64,000 nt of DNA from Parvularcula sp. BBD 1991-13 (GTDB taxonomy: Bacteria > Pseudomonadota > Alphaproteobacteria > Caulobacterales > Parvularculaceae), in assembly GCA_001657385.1 (NCBI GenBank), contig LYSZ01000012.1:1-64000 (forward strand). Direction: 5' to 3'. This document shows, in pieces, positions 8,204-18,091 of this stretch. The translations under genes and the position numbers were made by a program. Each line of letters opens with the position of its first letter. Position 1 is the stretch's first letter. The notes beneath the pieces were generated by a model, which was given only the letters and a program-made list of their open reading frames with translations, ran no database searches and was not told the origin of the DNA.

Positions 8204-10516
8204 ATGCTAAAAAATGCGACTGCTTCGCATTTACATGAAATGATAACTCTGTTATTGCGAGTCAATTGCAAAAAAATGGGAGTGCGATCAGTGAGGGGAA
8301 CAAGGGGCGGCGCGGCGTGCGCGCCGATGATGGCGTCTGCGATGGCGGCGGCGCTGACGGCAGGCGCGGCGATCTCCGAAGCGGCGGCGGAAACGGACGC
8401 TGTCGAGAACGAGACGCTGGCGGGCGACGTCATCATCGTCAAAGGCCAGAAAATCTATCAGTCGATCGAGGACGTCACGTCCTCGATCGTCGTCGCCACC
8501 GGCGAGGTCATCGATCGCGAGCCGATCGTTGACCTTTACGACATTGTCGATCGTATCCCCAATGTCGCGTCGTCCTTCGGCGGCCTGGGGTTTTCCATTC
8601 GCGGCGTCGACCAGCGCGGCATCGCCGGCAACGGGCCGACGCTGACGGTTTACGTGGATGACTCGCCGCTGACGAATTTCACGACGTTTTTCGGCCCTCT
8701 CGACAGTTGGGACCTGAGCCAGGTTGAGGTCTATCGCGGGCCGCAATCGACCAATTTCGGCCGCAACGCCCTGGCCGGCGCCATCTATGTGCGCACGCAG
8801 GACCCGACCTACGACTGGGACCTGAAAGCGCGGGCTGAAGTCGGCAATAACGGCGCGCGGCAGGGCGCGGCGGCGGCGGGCGGCCCGATCGTCGATGACG
8901 TCCTCGCCTTTCGCGTCTCCGGCAGCTACCGCGAGTCCGACGGCTTCATTTTCAACGCTTTCCTGAACCAGGAGGCGGACGCCACGGAACTCTGGAACAC
9001 CCGCTTCAAGCTCCTGTTCGAGCCGACCGACCGCCTCTCGATCATTTCAACAACATCCTATACGGAGAATTTCGCCGGCGAGGACAATGTCGATCCCACC
9101 AACGGCGCGCCGGGCTTTCCCCTCGACGCCGGCGATGTGATCCGCCAGTCCGACGACGACACGGCGGGCCGCGAGGGCACCGAGACGTTCATCCAGTCGA
9201 TCAACGCAACCTGGAAGGTCTCCGACGTCTTCGAGGTCCAGTCGATCACCACCTATCAAGACACAGACTATATCCGCATCGAGGATTTCGACACGACGCC
9301 GGCGCCGATCGGCGCGCTCGACCGCAGCGGAACCGACGAGGCGTTCTCCGAAGAGCTGCGCCTGAAATATCTCGGCGAGCGGTTCACCGGCGCGCTCGGA
9401 TTCTACTTTTTCGACAATGAGGACGGGTTCAGCGACCAGTTCGTCGTGCCGGCGACGATCGTCAACCCGGGCCTGCCGGCGAGCGTCCTCATCTCCCGCG
9501 TTTCGGCCAACGCCACCGAGACGACCAACTACGCCGGGTTCTTCGACGGCGAGTATCGCCTCAACGACAGGGTCGATCTCCTGTTTGGGCTGCGATACGA
9601 CCGCGAAGAACAGGCGTCCTCTGCGCGCGCCGTGACGGCGATCGCCAACCCGCCGCTGCCGCCGGAACTGGCGTTTCTGGAGGCCCTTCTCGGCGAGGAG
9701 GCGAGCGCGGTCAGCGCTTCCTACGACGCCTGGCTGCCGAAAGCGGGCGTGCGCTGGGCGGCGAGCGACAACGCAACTCTTTCCTTCGTAGCGCAGCGCG
9801 CCTATCGCGCCGGCGGGGCGCAGATCCTGACCCTCGACGGCAGCATCAATGCGTTCGATCCGGAGTTTCTCTGGAACTACGAACTGGCGGCGCGGATGAA
9901 TTTCCTCGACGGGCGCGTGGCGTGGAACGCCAATATTTATTATTCGGACTGGAGCGACCAGCAGGTCAGCGAGCCGGTTCCGGGGTTCCCGACCTTTTTC
10001 ACCACCGTCAATGCGGGCGAATCGACGCTTTACGGCTTCGAAACCGACGCCAGTTTCCGCCTCACCGAAGGCCTGGAGCTTTACGCCGGGCTCGGCTACG
10101 CCAAGACCGAGTTCGACGATTTTCCCAACGGCAATTTCGATCCGTCCCAACCGGAGAGCGAGGCGAACCAGGCGAACTTCGCCGGCAACCGCTTCCCCTT
10201 CGCGCCGCGCTGGTCCCTGAACGGCGGCTTCGACTACAATCATCCGGGCGGCCTGTTCGGCGGCGTCGACGTGAATTATCAGTCTGCGATGTATCAGGAC
10301 AATGAAAACTTCTCGGTCAACTTTTTCGGCGAGCGCACGCTGGTCAATGCGCGGATCGGCTACGCCATCGACGCGGCGGTCCGGATCAGCGCCTATGTGC
10401 GCAACGCTCTCAACGAGCAGTATTTCACGTCGCTGAACGTCGTCGCGCCGGGGGACGAATTCTCCCGTCTCGGCGACGAGCGGACTTACGCCGTGCGCCT
10501 CGACGTTGAATTCTAG
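8204..10516 (+). CDS. TonB-dependent receptor
   Basis: Plug domain (SIEDVTSSIVVATGEVI..., YRGPQSTNFGRNALAGAIYVRTQDP) and C-terminal ERTYAVRLDVEF. Confidence 0.93.
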   Translation: MLKNATASHLHEMITLLLRVNCKKMGVRSVRGTRGGAACAPMMASAMAAALTAGAAISEAAAETDAVENETLAGDVIIVKGQKIYQSIEDVTSSIVVATGEVIDREPIVDLYDIVDRIPNVASSFGGLGFSIRGVDQRGIAGNGPTLTVYVDDSPLTNFTTFFGPLDSWDLSQVEVYRGPQSTNFGRNALAGAIYVRTQDPTYDWDLKARAEVGNNGARQGAAAAGGPIVDDVLAFRVSGSYRESDGFIFNAFLNQEADATELWNTRFKLLFEPTDRLSIISTTSYTENFAGEDNVDPTNGAPGFPLDAGDVIRQSDDDTAGREGTETFIQSINATWKVSDVFEVQSITTYQDTDYIRIEDFDTTPAPIGALDRSGTDEAFSEELRLKYLGERFTGALGFYFFDNEDGFSDQFVVPATIVNPGLPASVLISRVSANATETTNYAGFFDGEYRLNDRVDLLFGLRYDREEQASSARAVTAIANPPLPPELAFLEALLGEEASAVSASYDAWLPKAGVRWAASDNATLSFVAQRAYRAGGAQILTLDGSINAFDPEFLWNYELAARMNFLDGRVAWNANIYYSDWSDQQVSEPVPGFPTFFTTVNAGESTLYGFETDASFRLTEGLELYAGLGYAKTEFDDFPNGNFDPSQPESEANQANFAGNRFPFAPRWSLNGGFDYNHPGGLFGGVDVNYQSAMYQDNENFSVNFFGERTLVNARIGYAIDAAVRISAYVRNALNEQYFTSLNVVAPGDEFSRLGDERTYAVRLDVEF

Positions 10517-10679
10517 GGCGTCGGACGGTCGCATTGAAACACAGGGCGCGGTTGCATCCTGAAAAGCGGAGATATCTTCGTCCTCCATGACGCCGGCTTC
10601 GCCGGCCTTCAGGGTGAAGATATTTTCGCCTCCGGAAGGATGATGCGGTCCAAGGGGATTGTTTGGCGCTCTCTGGCGA

Positions 10680-11723
10680 TCAGAAACCGTAAATCAGCGA
10701 GGCGCGGGCGATGGCGTCGAAATTCTCCCGGTCCGCCGGCGGGTCCGTTTCATAGCGGTATTCGAAGGAGAGGCCGGTGGAGATCGCCTCGGTCAGCTTG
10801 GTGTCGAGCTTGGTCACCGACTGGAGCGTGGTGGTCGGTTCGGTCCATGTGGCGTTCAGATCCTGGCTGAAGGTCACCCCGTCGCGGATCACCCAGTCGA
10901 CTTCGGTGGAGGCGAAAAACGCCGCGTTCTGATCGACTTCCCGCGTCTCGTCGATCGGCGAATAGCGAAAGCCCGGGCCGCCCTCGATCTTCCATGCGAA
11001 TGTCTCGACGTCGTAGAAAAAATGACCGAGGCCGGCGCCGCTGAAAATCCGGTAATCGAAACCGGAGAACTCGTCCTCTTCGTAAAGAATCCGGGCGTAG
11101 GCGTAGGTCCGGTCGCTGAGATCGACGTTAAGCTGGTAGCTCGCCCCCCAGCGTTTCTGGTTGGTGACGCCGCCGGAGCGGCCGATGTCGACAAAGCCTT
11201 TGACGTTGTGGGTCAGGGGACCGGCCTTGCGCGCGCCCTCGACGGCGAGACCGCCGGCGATGTTTTCCGAGTTGCCGTCCGAGAGCAGGCCGGAGGCGTT
11301 GATCTTGCCTTCCCAGGGGCGCAGCGCGAAGAGACCCGAGGGTTGCGGGGATGGCGGCGGAGGCTGCGCGGCTCCATCCTCATCCTGCGGCGCCGCCGCG
11401 AGCGCCGCCAGCGCGGCCTGCGATTGCGCGTCGATGGCCTCGGCGTTGTCGGGGAACACCGCCTTCACCGCCCGCGCGACGGCGGCGATTTCGGCCGGGT
11501 CCCGCGTCTCATAAGCCGTCCGCAGCAGCGCCTGCGCGATGTCCGGGATTTCCGCCCCCGCCGCCGTCTGCGCCGGGTTTTCCTGAACCGCCGCGGTAGA
11601 GGGCGGCGCCGAAACGGCCGCAATCCCCGCCATGGCTGCGGCGGCGCCGGAAAACGCCCTATAGCGCGCACGCGTCATTATCATCCCTCCACCCACTTTT
11701 TCGCCCGTCCCGGCTTGCTGCAT
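10680..11723 (-). CDS. DUF481 (YdiY-like) outer-membrane protein
   Basis: EGKINASGLLSDGNSENIAGGLAVEGARKAGPLTHNVKG...LIYGF C-terminus. Confidence 0.88.
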   Translation of the reverse strand: MQQAGTGEKVGGGMIMTRARYRAFSGAAAAMAGIAAVSAPPSTAAVQENPAQTAAGAEIPDIAQALLRTAYETRDPAEIAAVARAVKAVFPDNAEAIDAQSQAALAALAAAPQDEDGAAQPPPPSPQPSGLFALRPWEGKINASGLLSDGNSENIAGGLAVEGARKAGPLTHNVKGFVDIGRSGGVTNQKRWGASYQLNVDLSDRTYAYARILYEEDEFSGFDYRIFSGAGLGHFFYDVETFAWKIEGGPGFRYSPIDETREVDQNAAFFASTEVDWVIRDGVTFSQDLNATWTEPTTTLQSVTKLDTKLTEAISTGLSFEYRYETDPPADRENFDAIARASLIYGF

Positions 11724-11965
11724 CCGCCGATTCGCCCCTCTTTGCGAAAATCGCCGCCGCGCTTTTGGCGCGCCCGCGCCGCCTTGCGGACGTGACGAAG
11801 CCGCGCGGCGCGGTTACAACGACAGGCTGAGGCGGCTTGCGGGACCCATCGCGACGTTTTCGATACGGGCTGCAATGCCGGATCTGAACAAGGCGCGTCA
11901 GCGAAAGGTTCGCCGTCGGCGACGCAAACGGGACGGCAACGCGAACCGCGGCAACAGGGATCGCC

Positions 11966-12454
11966 ATGGCGGCAGACGGGAACAGCGACAACGCCTACCG
12001 CATCGTCAAGATCGAGCTTGACGAGCGCTCCCTCGCGCCGGCCACCGCCGACATCGAGCACGAGCGCAAGATCGCGATCTACGATCTCCTGGAGGAGAAT
12101 CTGTTCAAGCCCAACGGCGCCGGGGAGGGGCCGTTCGAGCTTTACCTGTCGAATGTCGAGCGCCGGCTCGTGTTCGACGTGCGCCGCGAGGGCGGCGCGG
12201 CGCTGGGCCAGGTGCATCTGTCGATGACGCCGTTCCGGAAAATCATTAAAGACTATTTCATGCTGTGCGAGAGTTACTACGACGCCATCCGCAACGCCGC
12301 GCCGGCGCAGATCGAGACGATCGACATGGCGCGGCGGGCGATGCACAATGAGGGCTCGGACATTCTGCGCGAGCGGCTCAAGGACAAGATCGAACTTGAC
12401 GACAACACGGCGCGGCGCCTGTTCACGCTGATTTGCAGCTTTCACATGCGATAG
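11966..12454 (+). CDS. UPF0262 family protein
   Basis: IVKIELDERSLAPATADIEHERKIAIYDLLEENLFKP...SMTPFRKIIKDYFMLCESYYDAI. Confidence 0.93.
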   Translation: MAADGNSDNAYRIVKIELDERSLAPATADIEHERKIAIYDLLEENLFKPNGAGEGPFELYLSNVERRLVFDVRREGGAALGQVHLSMTPFRKIIKDYFMLCESYYDAIRNAAPAQIETIDMARRAMHNEGSDILRERLKDKIELDDNTARRLFTLICSFHMR

Positions 12455-12462
12455 GCGACAGC

Positions 12463-12882
12463 ATGACCGGACCCGTTCTCTTTGCCTGCAACATGAATTC
12501 GGTGCGCTCGCCCATGGCGGCGGCGCTGCTTCTCCTGGAGGGCGGCGAAGGCGTCGACTCCGCCGGGGTCTACGAAGGCGGCCTCGACCCGTTCGCCGAG
12601 ATCGTCATGCGCGAGATCGGCGCCTCCCTCGACGGCCATGAGCCGAAGACCCTCGCCGACACCGATCTTTCCCGCTTCGAGGCGATCATAGCGCTGACGC
12701 CGGAAGCCGCGGTGGAGGCGCGCCGCCTCGCTCCCGACAAGACGGTGGAGTTCTGGGACGTGGAAAATCCCTCGGACGTGCATGGCGGACGCGACGCCAT
12801 TGTCGACGCCTATCGCCGGGTGCGCGACCAGCTCAGGGGAAAATTGCGCGAGCGATTCCCCGAGATTTGCAAAAACCCTTGA
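12463..12882 (+). CDS. low-molecular-weight phosphotyrosine phosphatase family protein
   Basis: [19 protein letters not shown]; sits between UPF0262 and infA. Confidence 0.87.
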   Translation: MTGPVLFACNMNSVRSPMAAALLLLEGGEGVDSAGVYEGGLDPFAEIVMREIGASLDGHEPKTLADTDLSRFEAIIALTPEAAVEARRLAPDKTVEFWDVENPSDVHGGRDAIVDAYRRVRDQLRGKLRERFPEICKNP

Positions 12883-12982
12883 TTTTCCGGGCCGAGGCGA
12901 TCATGGTCCCGCTCCGACGGCCCGCCGCCCCCCAGGATTCCAACCTCCCGGACAGGGCCGACTTGTTTTCCTCGAGGAGCGA

Positions 12983-13201
12983 ATGGCGAAAGAAGAACTG
13001 CTTGAGTTTGAAGGCACGGTTGAGGAATTGCTTCCCAACGCGACGTTTCGCGTCAAGCTGGAAAACGATCACGAGATCATCGCCCACACGGCGGGCAAGA
13101 TGCGCAAGAACCGCATTCGCGTTCTGGCGGGCGACAAGGTGCTGGTCGAAATGACGCCGTACGATCTCACCAAGGGGCGCATTACCTATCGCTTTAAATA
13201 G
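12983..13201 (+). CDS. infA: translation initiation factor IF-1
   Basis: [72 protein letters not shown]. Confidence 0.99.
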   Translation: MAKEELLEFEGTVEELLPNATFRVKLENDHEIIAHTAGKMRKNRIRVLAGDKVLVEMTPYDLTKGRITYRFK

Positions 13202-13228
13202 GGCGGGGCGCGAAGGAGGGCGACGCGA

Positions 13229-13819
13229 ATGACCCATGCGCCGCTGATCCTCGCCAGCGCCAGCCCGCGGCGCAAGGCGCTGCTCGCCTCCATCGGGATC
13301 GTTCCCGACCGGATCATTCCCGCCGACATCGACGAGACCCCGCGCAAGGGCGAGCTTGCCGCCGGCTACGCCTTGCGTCTCGGCGTTGAAAAGGCGCAGG
13401 CGGTCGCCGCCGCGCATCCGGGCGCGTTCGTCCTCGGCGCCGACACCGCGGTCGCCTGCGGGCGCCGCATCCTGCCCAAGGCCGAGGACGAGGCGACGGC
13501 GCGCGCCTGCCTCGCGCTGCTGTCGGGACGCGCGCACCGGGTCTATACCGGCGTCGGCCTTGTGAAACCGGACGGGGGCGTGATCCGCCGGGCGGTGGAG
13601 ACCCGCGTCAAGACGCGCCTGCTCGACAAGGCGCATACGGAAGAATACGTCGCCAGCGGCGAATGGGACGGGAAGGCCGGCGGCTACGGCATTCAGGGCC
13701 TGTTCGCCAAGCACATCGTTTCGATCGCCGGGGACTATCCCAATGTCGTCGGCCTGCCGCTCTACGCCGTCTCCAACATGCTCGCCGGCGCCGGCTGGCG
13801 GGCCCCGGCGGCCGGGTAG
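13229..13819 (+). CDS. maf: Maf-family nucleoside triphosphate pyrophosphatase
   Basis: LILASASPRRKALLASIGI...GADTAV...SGRAHRVYTGV...WDGKAGGYGIQG. Confidence 0.96.
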   Translation: MTHAPLILASASPRRKALLASIGIVPDRIIPADIDETPRKGELAAGYALRLGVEKAQAVAAAHPGAFVLGADTAVACGRRILPKAEDEATARACLALLSGRAHRVYTGVGLVKPDGGVIRRAVETRVKTRLLDKAHTEEYVASGEWDGKAGGYGIQGLFAKHIVSIAGDYPNVVGLPLYAVSNMLAGAGWRAPAAG

Positions 13820-13825
13820 GGCCGG

Positions 13826-15052
13826 GTGCGCGGGGTTTCCGATTCCGGGCCGCTCGTGGTGATCGAATGCGGCGTCGCGGCGACCCGCGCCGCGCTGATC
13901 GAGGACGGGACGGCGCGCCGGTTCTGGTTCGGACCGGCGCGCGGCGACGAGGCGCGCGATCAGGCGCCGACAGCCGGGCGGCGCTTCGCCGCAAGGGTGA
14001 CGTCCGTGGACCGGGGGCTCGCTGCGGCGTTTCTCGACATCGGCGACGGGCTCGACGCCTATCTCTCCGTCAACGGAAAGAACAGGGCCCATCTGGTCGA
14101 GGGCGCGCTCGTCGCCACGGTCGTCAAGTCGCCGCCGCGCCAGGGCAAGGGCGCCGTCCTGAAATGGCTGGGGGCGCCGCCGCCCGATTGCGCCGGACCC
14201 GGACGGCTCGGGCCGGTCGACGACGCCGCGCTTGAGGCCTTGCGGGCGCTGGACGAAACCGGGTCTGAGGATGCGCAGGGGCGCATGGCGCGGCCGGCGC
14301 GGATCGTCATCGACGACGGCGCGGCCCGCGCTGTGCTCGCCGCCGCGGCGCCGGACCGGGCTGTTTTCCACGACGCCCTGTGCGACGCCCTGTTCGAAAC
14401 CCACGGCGCGGAGGCGGCGCTGGAAGAGGCCTTCGCCCGCGTCGTCCCTTTGCGCGGCGGCGGACGCATCACCATCGACGAGACCGAAGCCCTGACCGCG
14501 ATCGACGTGGACACCGGCGCCTTGAAGGCCGCCTCTCCTGCGCGCCTGCGGGAGAAAATCGCCCTCGCCGCCGCGGACGAGGTCATGCGCCAGGCGCGCC
14601 TGCGCGATATCGGCGGGCATGTGGTCGCGGACTTTCCCGCCATCGGCGCGCCGGCGGCGCGAGCGCGCTTCGCCGGCCACCTGAAATCCGCGCTCGCCGC
14701 CCTGCCGGGGGCGGGCGCGGCCGGTTTTTCCAAGTCGGGTCTTTATTCCTTTACGCTGCCCCATCGCGCCCAGTCCCTGATGGAGCGTTTTACCGAGCCC
14801 GCCCCCGCCGATCCGGCGCCGGGTCGGCGCTTCACCCTCGACTGGCGGGCGAAAAGCGCCATCCGCGCCCTGGAGCATCGCCTGCGCGCCGCACCCTCGG
14901 CGCGGCCCAGGCTCGCCGCGGCGGTTGATCTCGGGGCTTATCTTGATCAGAAATCCGAGTGGACGGTGCGGCTCGCCGAGCGATACGGCGCGCGCTTCGC
15001 GATCGTCGCCAGTCCCCAGCTTGAGGAGCGCGGTTTTGACCTTTCCGAGTAA
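13826..15052 (+). CDS. ribonuclease E/G family protein
   Basis: VTSVDRGLAAAFLDIGDGLDAYL...ITIDETEALTAIDVDTG...LAAADEVMRQARLRDIGG. Confidence 0.92.
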   Translation: MRGVSDSGPLVVIECGVAATRAALIEDGTARRFWFGPARGDEARDQAPTAGRRFAARVTSVDRGLAAAFLDIGDGLDAYLSVNGKNRAHLVEGALVATVVKSPPRQGKGAVLKWLGAPPPDCAGPGRLGPVDDAALEALRALDETGSEDAQGRMARPARIVIDDGAARAVLAAAAPDRAVFHDALCDALFETHGAEAALEEAFARVVPLRGGGRITIDETEALTAIDVDTGALKAASPARLREKIALAAADEVMRQARLRDIGGHVVADFPAIGAPAARARFAGHLKSALAALPGAGAAGFSKSGLYSFTLPHRAQSLMERFTEPAPADPAPGRRFTLDWRAKSAIRALEHRLRAAPSARPRLAAAVDLGAYLDQKSEWTVRLAERYGARFAIVASPQLEERGFDLSE

Positions 15053-15290
15053 CGACAACAGGAAATCCGCCAAGCCCGCCGCCGCGAAAGACGGCGGCTG
15101 CCCGGTCTGCGGCGCGCCGGCGGGGCCGCCTGCGTTGTCTTCGGCTTCCGGCGCCGACAAAAGCTACGCGCCGTTCTGTTCGAAGCGCTGCGCCGATGTG
15201 GATCTGCATCGCTGGCTCACCGGCGGCTATGCGATCCCCGCCGCCGAGGACGACAGCGAAGGCGCGGCCGCCGACGAGCGGGAAGACTGA
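15036..15290 (+). CDS. yacG: DNA gyrase inhibitor YacG (TTG start)
   Basis: CPVCGAPAG...APFCSKRCADVDLHRWLTGGYAIP; overlaps the RNase gene. Confidence 0.92.
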   Translation: MTFPSNDNRKSAKPAAAKDGGCPVCGAPAGPPALSSASGADKSYAPFCSKRCADVDLHRWLTGGYAIPAAEDDSEGAAADERED

Positions 15291-15461
15291 TTTCCGGGAC
15301 GGGCGCAGGACCGGAAACGCCGGTGACGGGCCGCTTGTCGCCGCCGGCGACCGGGCTCGGAGGGTAACCCCATGCTTGCGCAGCCGTTTTATCTGATCCG
15401 CGCAATGACCGCCTCGGAAAAATGATGGACACGATCGGATCTGCGAGACTATAACATCGCC

Positions 15462-15803
15462 ATGACGTACGGTCTGCGGAGGGGATTGCCGTTCGGCGCG
15501 GAGCGCGGCGGCCGGACAAACGTGATGCGCGCGCTCTTTGCGGCCGCGTTCGCGGCGCTCGTCTTTGCGCAAGCCTTCACCCTCGCGCACGCCCTTTCCC
15601 ACGACGCCGACGACGAAGCCCACCAGAAATCCTGCGTCGTCTGCGTCGTCAAGGCGCTCGGCGATGACGCTGCGCCGACCGCCGCGTCGTTCGTCATTGC
15701 GCCGACGGTCCTGCTCGGCCTTGCAATGGTCCTGCGCGCGCTGGTCGCGGACGACCGCGCCCGCCCGCTCGCGGTGCGCTCGCGCGGGCCGCCGGCTCGA
15801 TAA
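15462..15803 (+). CDS. DUF2946-like small membrane protein upstream of the metal-linked TBDR
   Basis: FAQAFTLAHALSHDADDEAHQKSCVVCVVKALGDD; His/Cys-bearing motif, same strand as the downstream receptor. Confidence 0.6.
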   Translation: MTYGLRRGLPFGAERGGRTNVMRALFAAAFAALVFAQAFTLAHALSHDADDEAHQKSCVVCVVKALGDDAAPTAASFVIAPTVLLGLAMVLRALVADDRARPLAVRSRGPPAR

Positions 15804-15903
15804 CGCGTCCGGACACAGAACGTCCCATCATCGTCAGTCCATTGTTACCGCGCTCCCGCAGACGGAGCCGTTTCGCGTGTCATCGAGCTAGGAATTTGCC
15901 GTC

Positions 15904-18060
15904 ATGTTTAAAAACATCCCGTACAGAACTTCTTTGTTAGCAAGCGCCGCCGCGCTCGCGCCGCTGGCCGTCGCCGCCCAGACGCCGCAGGGCGAAGAGG
16001 CGCACGATCACAACTTCCCCCATCGCGCCGAGCAGATCATCGTCACCGCCTCGCCCATCGAGCGCACGGTCGGCGAGACGATCCTCAATACGTCCGTCAT
16101 CGACGGGGAGGAGTTGCAGCGCCGTCTTGAAAACTCGATCGGGGAGACCCTGCGCCGGGAACCCGGCGTCTCCTCCACCTTCTTCGGCCCCGGCGCCGGC
16201 CGGCCCATCATCCGCGGCCTCGGCGGCGACCGCATCCGCGTTCTCGACAATGGCATCGGCGCGATCGACGCTTCGCCCACCAGCCCCGATCACGCGGTTG
16301 CGGTGGAGCCGGTGACCGCCGAGCGCATCGAGATCGTGCGCGGCTCGGGCATGCTGCTCTACGGTTCCTCCGCGGCCGGGGGCGTCGTCAACGTCCTCAG
16401 CGGGCGCATCCCGAGCGCCGTGCCGGAAGGCGGCGTCGACGGCGGTCTGCGTCTCAGCGGCGCGACCGTGGACGACAGCTATGAGGCCGCCGGCGGTTTC
16501 GATCTCAGCCTTGGCGAGTTCGGCGGCGGAACCCTTGTTTTCCACGGCGACGGCTTTTTCCGCGAAGGCGAGGATTACGACATTCCGGGTTTTGCGGAAT
16601 CGGCCCGCCTGCGCGCCCTGGAGGAAGCCGAGCACGAGGAGGAAGAAGGTCCCGACCACGAGCATGAGGAAGAAGGGGAGGCGTTCGGCGTCGCGGAGAA
16701 CTCCGCCTTTGAAACCTACGGCGGATCGGCCGGGCTGTCCTGGGTGTTCGACAACGGCTTTGTCGGCGTTTCCGGCACGGCGTTCGAAACCGAATACGGC
16801 GTGCCCGGCGGCCATGAGCACGCCCATGAGGAAGGCGAGGAAGAAGAAGAGGGCGAAGAGGAGGAAGAAGGCGGCGTCACCATCGACTTGCGCCAGCGCC
16901 GGCTCGATTTCAACGGCGAGATCGAGGGCGATTTCGGCTTCTTCAGCAAGGCCAAGTTCCGCCTCGGCTACGCCGATTACGAACATGCCGAAGTCGAGCC
17001 GAACGGCGAGGTCGGCACGCTCTTCACCAACGAAGGCTGGGAGGGCCGGCTTGAACTGGTCGACAAGACGCGCGCCTTTCTCGGCGGCGAGCTGACCGGC
17101 GCGGTCGGCGGTCAGTTCCGGCTGCGCGATTTCTCCGCTGTCGGCGAGGAAGCCTTCGTGCCGCCGACCGATACGGAGCAATTCGGCGTCTTCGCATTGC
17201 AGGAACTCGCGATCGGCAAGTGGCGCTTCGATCTCGGCGGACGCTATGAAAACACCTCTCACGAGGTGCAGGAAACCGGGTTCGGCCGCGACTTCGACGG
17301 GTTCTCGGTCTCCGGCGGCGTTGGTTATCAGCCCCAGGAAGAACTGTTCTTCGGCGTCACCGCCTATCGCACCGAGCGGGCGCCGTCCACGGAGGAACTG
17401 TTCTCCAACGGTCCGCACCTCGCCACCAATGCGTTCGAAATCGGCGATCCGACCCTCGACGAGGAAATCGCCGTCGGCGTCGAGGCGACGGCCCGCTTCG
17501 TTACCGAGCGGTTCCGCGCGTCGGTCAACGGTTTCTACACGACCTACGAGGATTTTATCTTCGAGCGGCCCAATGGCGAGATCGAAGACGGCCTTCCGGT
17601 CTTCGAGTTTGTCTCCCAGGACGCGACCTTCACCGGTTTCGAGGCGATGATGGAGAGTGAGATCGCCCGTCTCGGCGCGGTCGACATTCACGGCGATGCA
17701 TCGGTCGATTACGTGCGCGCGACGACGGATGCGGCCGAGGACAGCAACCTGCCGCGCATTCCGCCGCTGTCGGGCATTGTCGGCCTTGAAGCCCGCTCGA
17801 CCTACGCGGATCTGCGCGCGGAGTTCGAGTACGCCATCGAGCAGGACGACACGGCCGCCTTCGAGTTGCCCACGGACGGCTATCAGCTCCTCAACGCCTA
17901 TCTGACCTTGCGGCCGCTGCCGGAAAACACCGGTCTGTCGGTCCGGATCTCTGGCACGAACCTCACCGACGAGGAAGTTCGTCTGCACACGTCGTTCCTC
18001 AAGGACCTCGTCCCGCTGCCGGGACGCAACATCAGGATTTCGCTGCAGGGATCTTTCTGA
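15904..18060 (+). CDS. TonB-dependent receptor with His/Glu-rich extracellular loops, ZnuD-like
   Basis: Plug ETLRREPGVSSTFFGPGAGRPIIRGLGGDRIRVLDNGIGAIDAS; loops EEAEHEEEEGPDHEHEEEGEA and GGHEHAHEEGEEEEEGEEEEEGG. Confidence 0.9.
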   Translation: MFKNIPYRTSLLASAAALAPLAVAAQTPQGEEAHDHNFPHRAEQIIVTASPIERTVGETILNTSVIDGEELQRRLENSIGETLRREPGVSSTFFGPGAGRPIIRGLGGDRIRVLDNGIGAIDASPTSPDHAVAVEPVTAERIEIVRGSGMLLYGSSAAGGVVNVLSGRIPSAVPEGGVDGGLRLSGATVDDSYEAAGGFDLSLGEFGGGTLVFHGDGFFREGEDYDIPGFAESARLRALEEAEHEEEEGPDHEHEEEGEAFGVAENSAFETYGGSAGLSWVFDNGFVGVSGTAFETEYGVPGGHEHAHEEGEEEEEGEEEEEGGVTIDLRQRRLDFNGEIEGDFGFFSKAKFRLGYADYEHAEVEPNGEVGTLFTNEGWEGRLELVDKTRAFLGGELTGAVGGQFRLRDFSAVGEEAFVPPTDTEQFGVFALQELAIGKWRFDLGGRYENTSHEVQETGFGRDFDGFSVSGGVGYQPQEELFFGVTAYRTERAPSTEELFSNGPHLATNAFEIGDPTLDEEIAVGVEATARFVTERFRASVNGFYTTYEDFIFERPNGEIEDGLPVFEFVSQDATFTGFEAMMESEIARLGAVDIHGDASVDYVRATTDAAEDSNLPRIPPLSGIVGLEARSTYADLRAEFEYAIEQDDTAAFELPTDGYQLLNAYLTLRPLPENTGLSVRISGTNLTDEEVRLHTSFLKDLVPLPGRNIRISLQGSF

Positions 18061-18091
18061 TCCTTCAGCGAAAGCCCGCGAAGCGCCGGGG

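Noticed and set aside
9047-10588. 513-aa minus-strand ORF
   Set aside because: Antisense of the TonB-dependent receptor at 8204-10516
12833-15160. 775-aa minus-strand ORF
   Set aside because: Antisense across infA, maf, rng and yacG, which are all well supported on the plus strand
15937-17988. 683-aa minus-strand ORF
   Set aside because: Antisense of the ZnuD-like TBDR; no domain motifs
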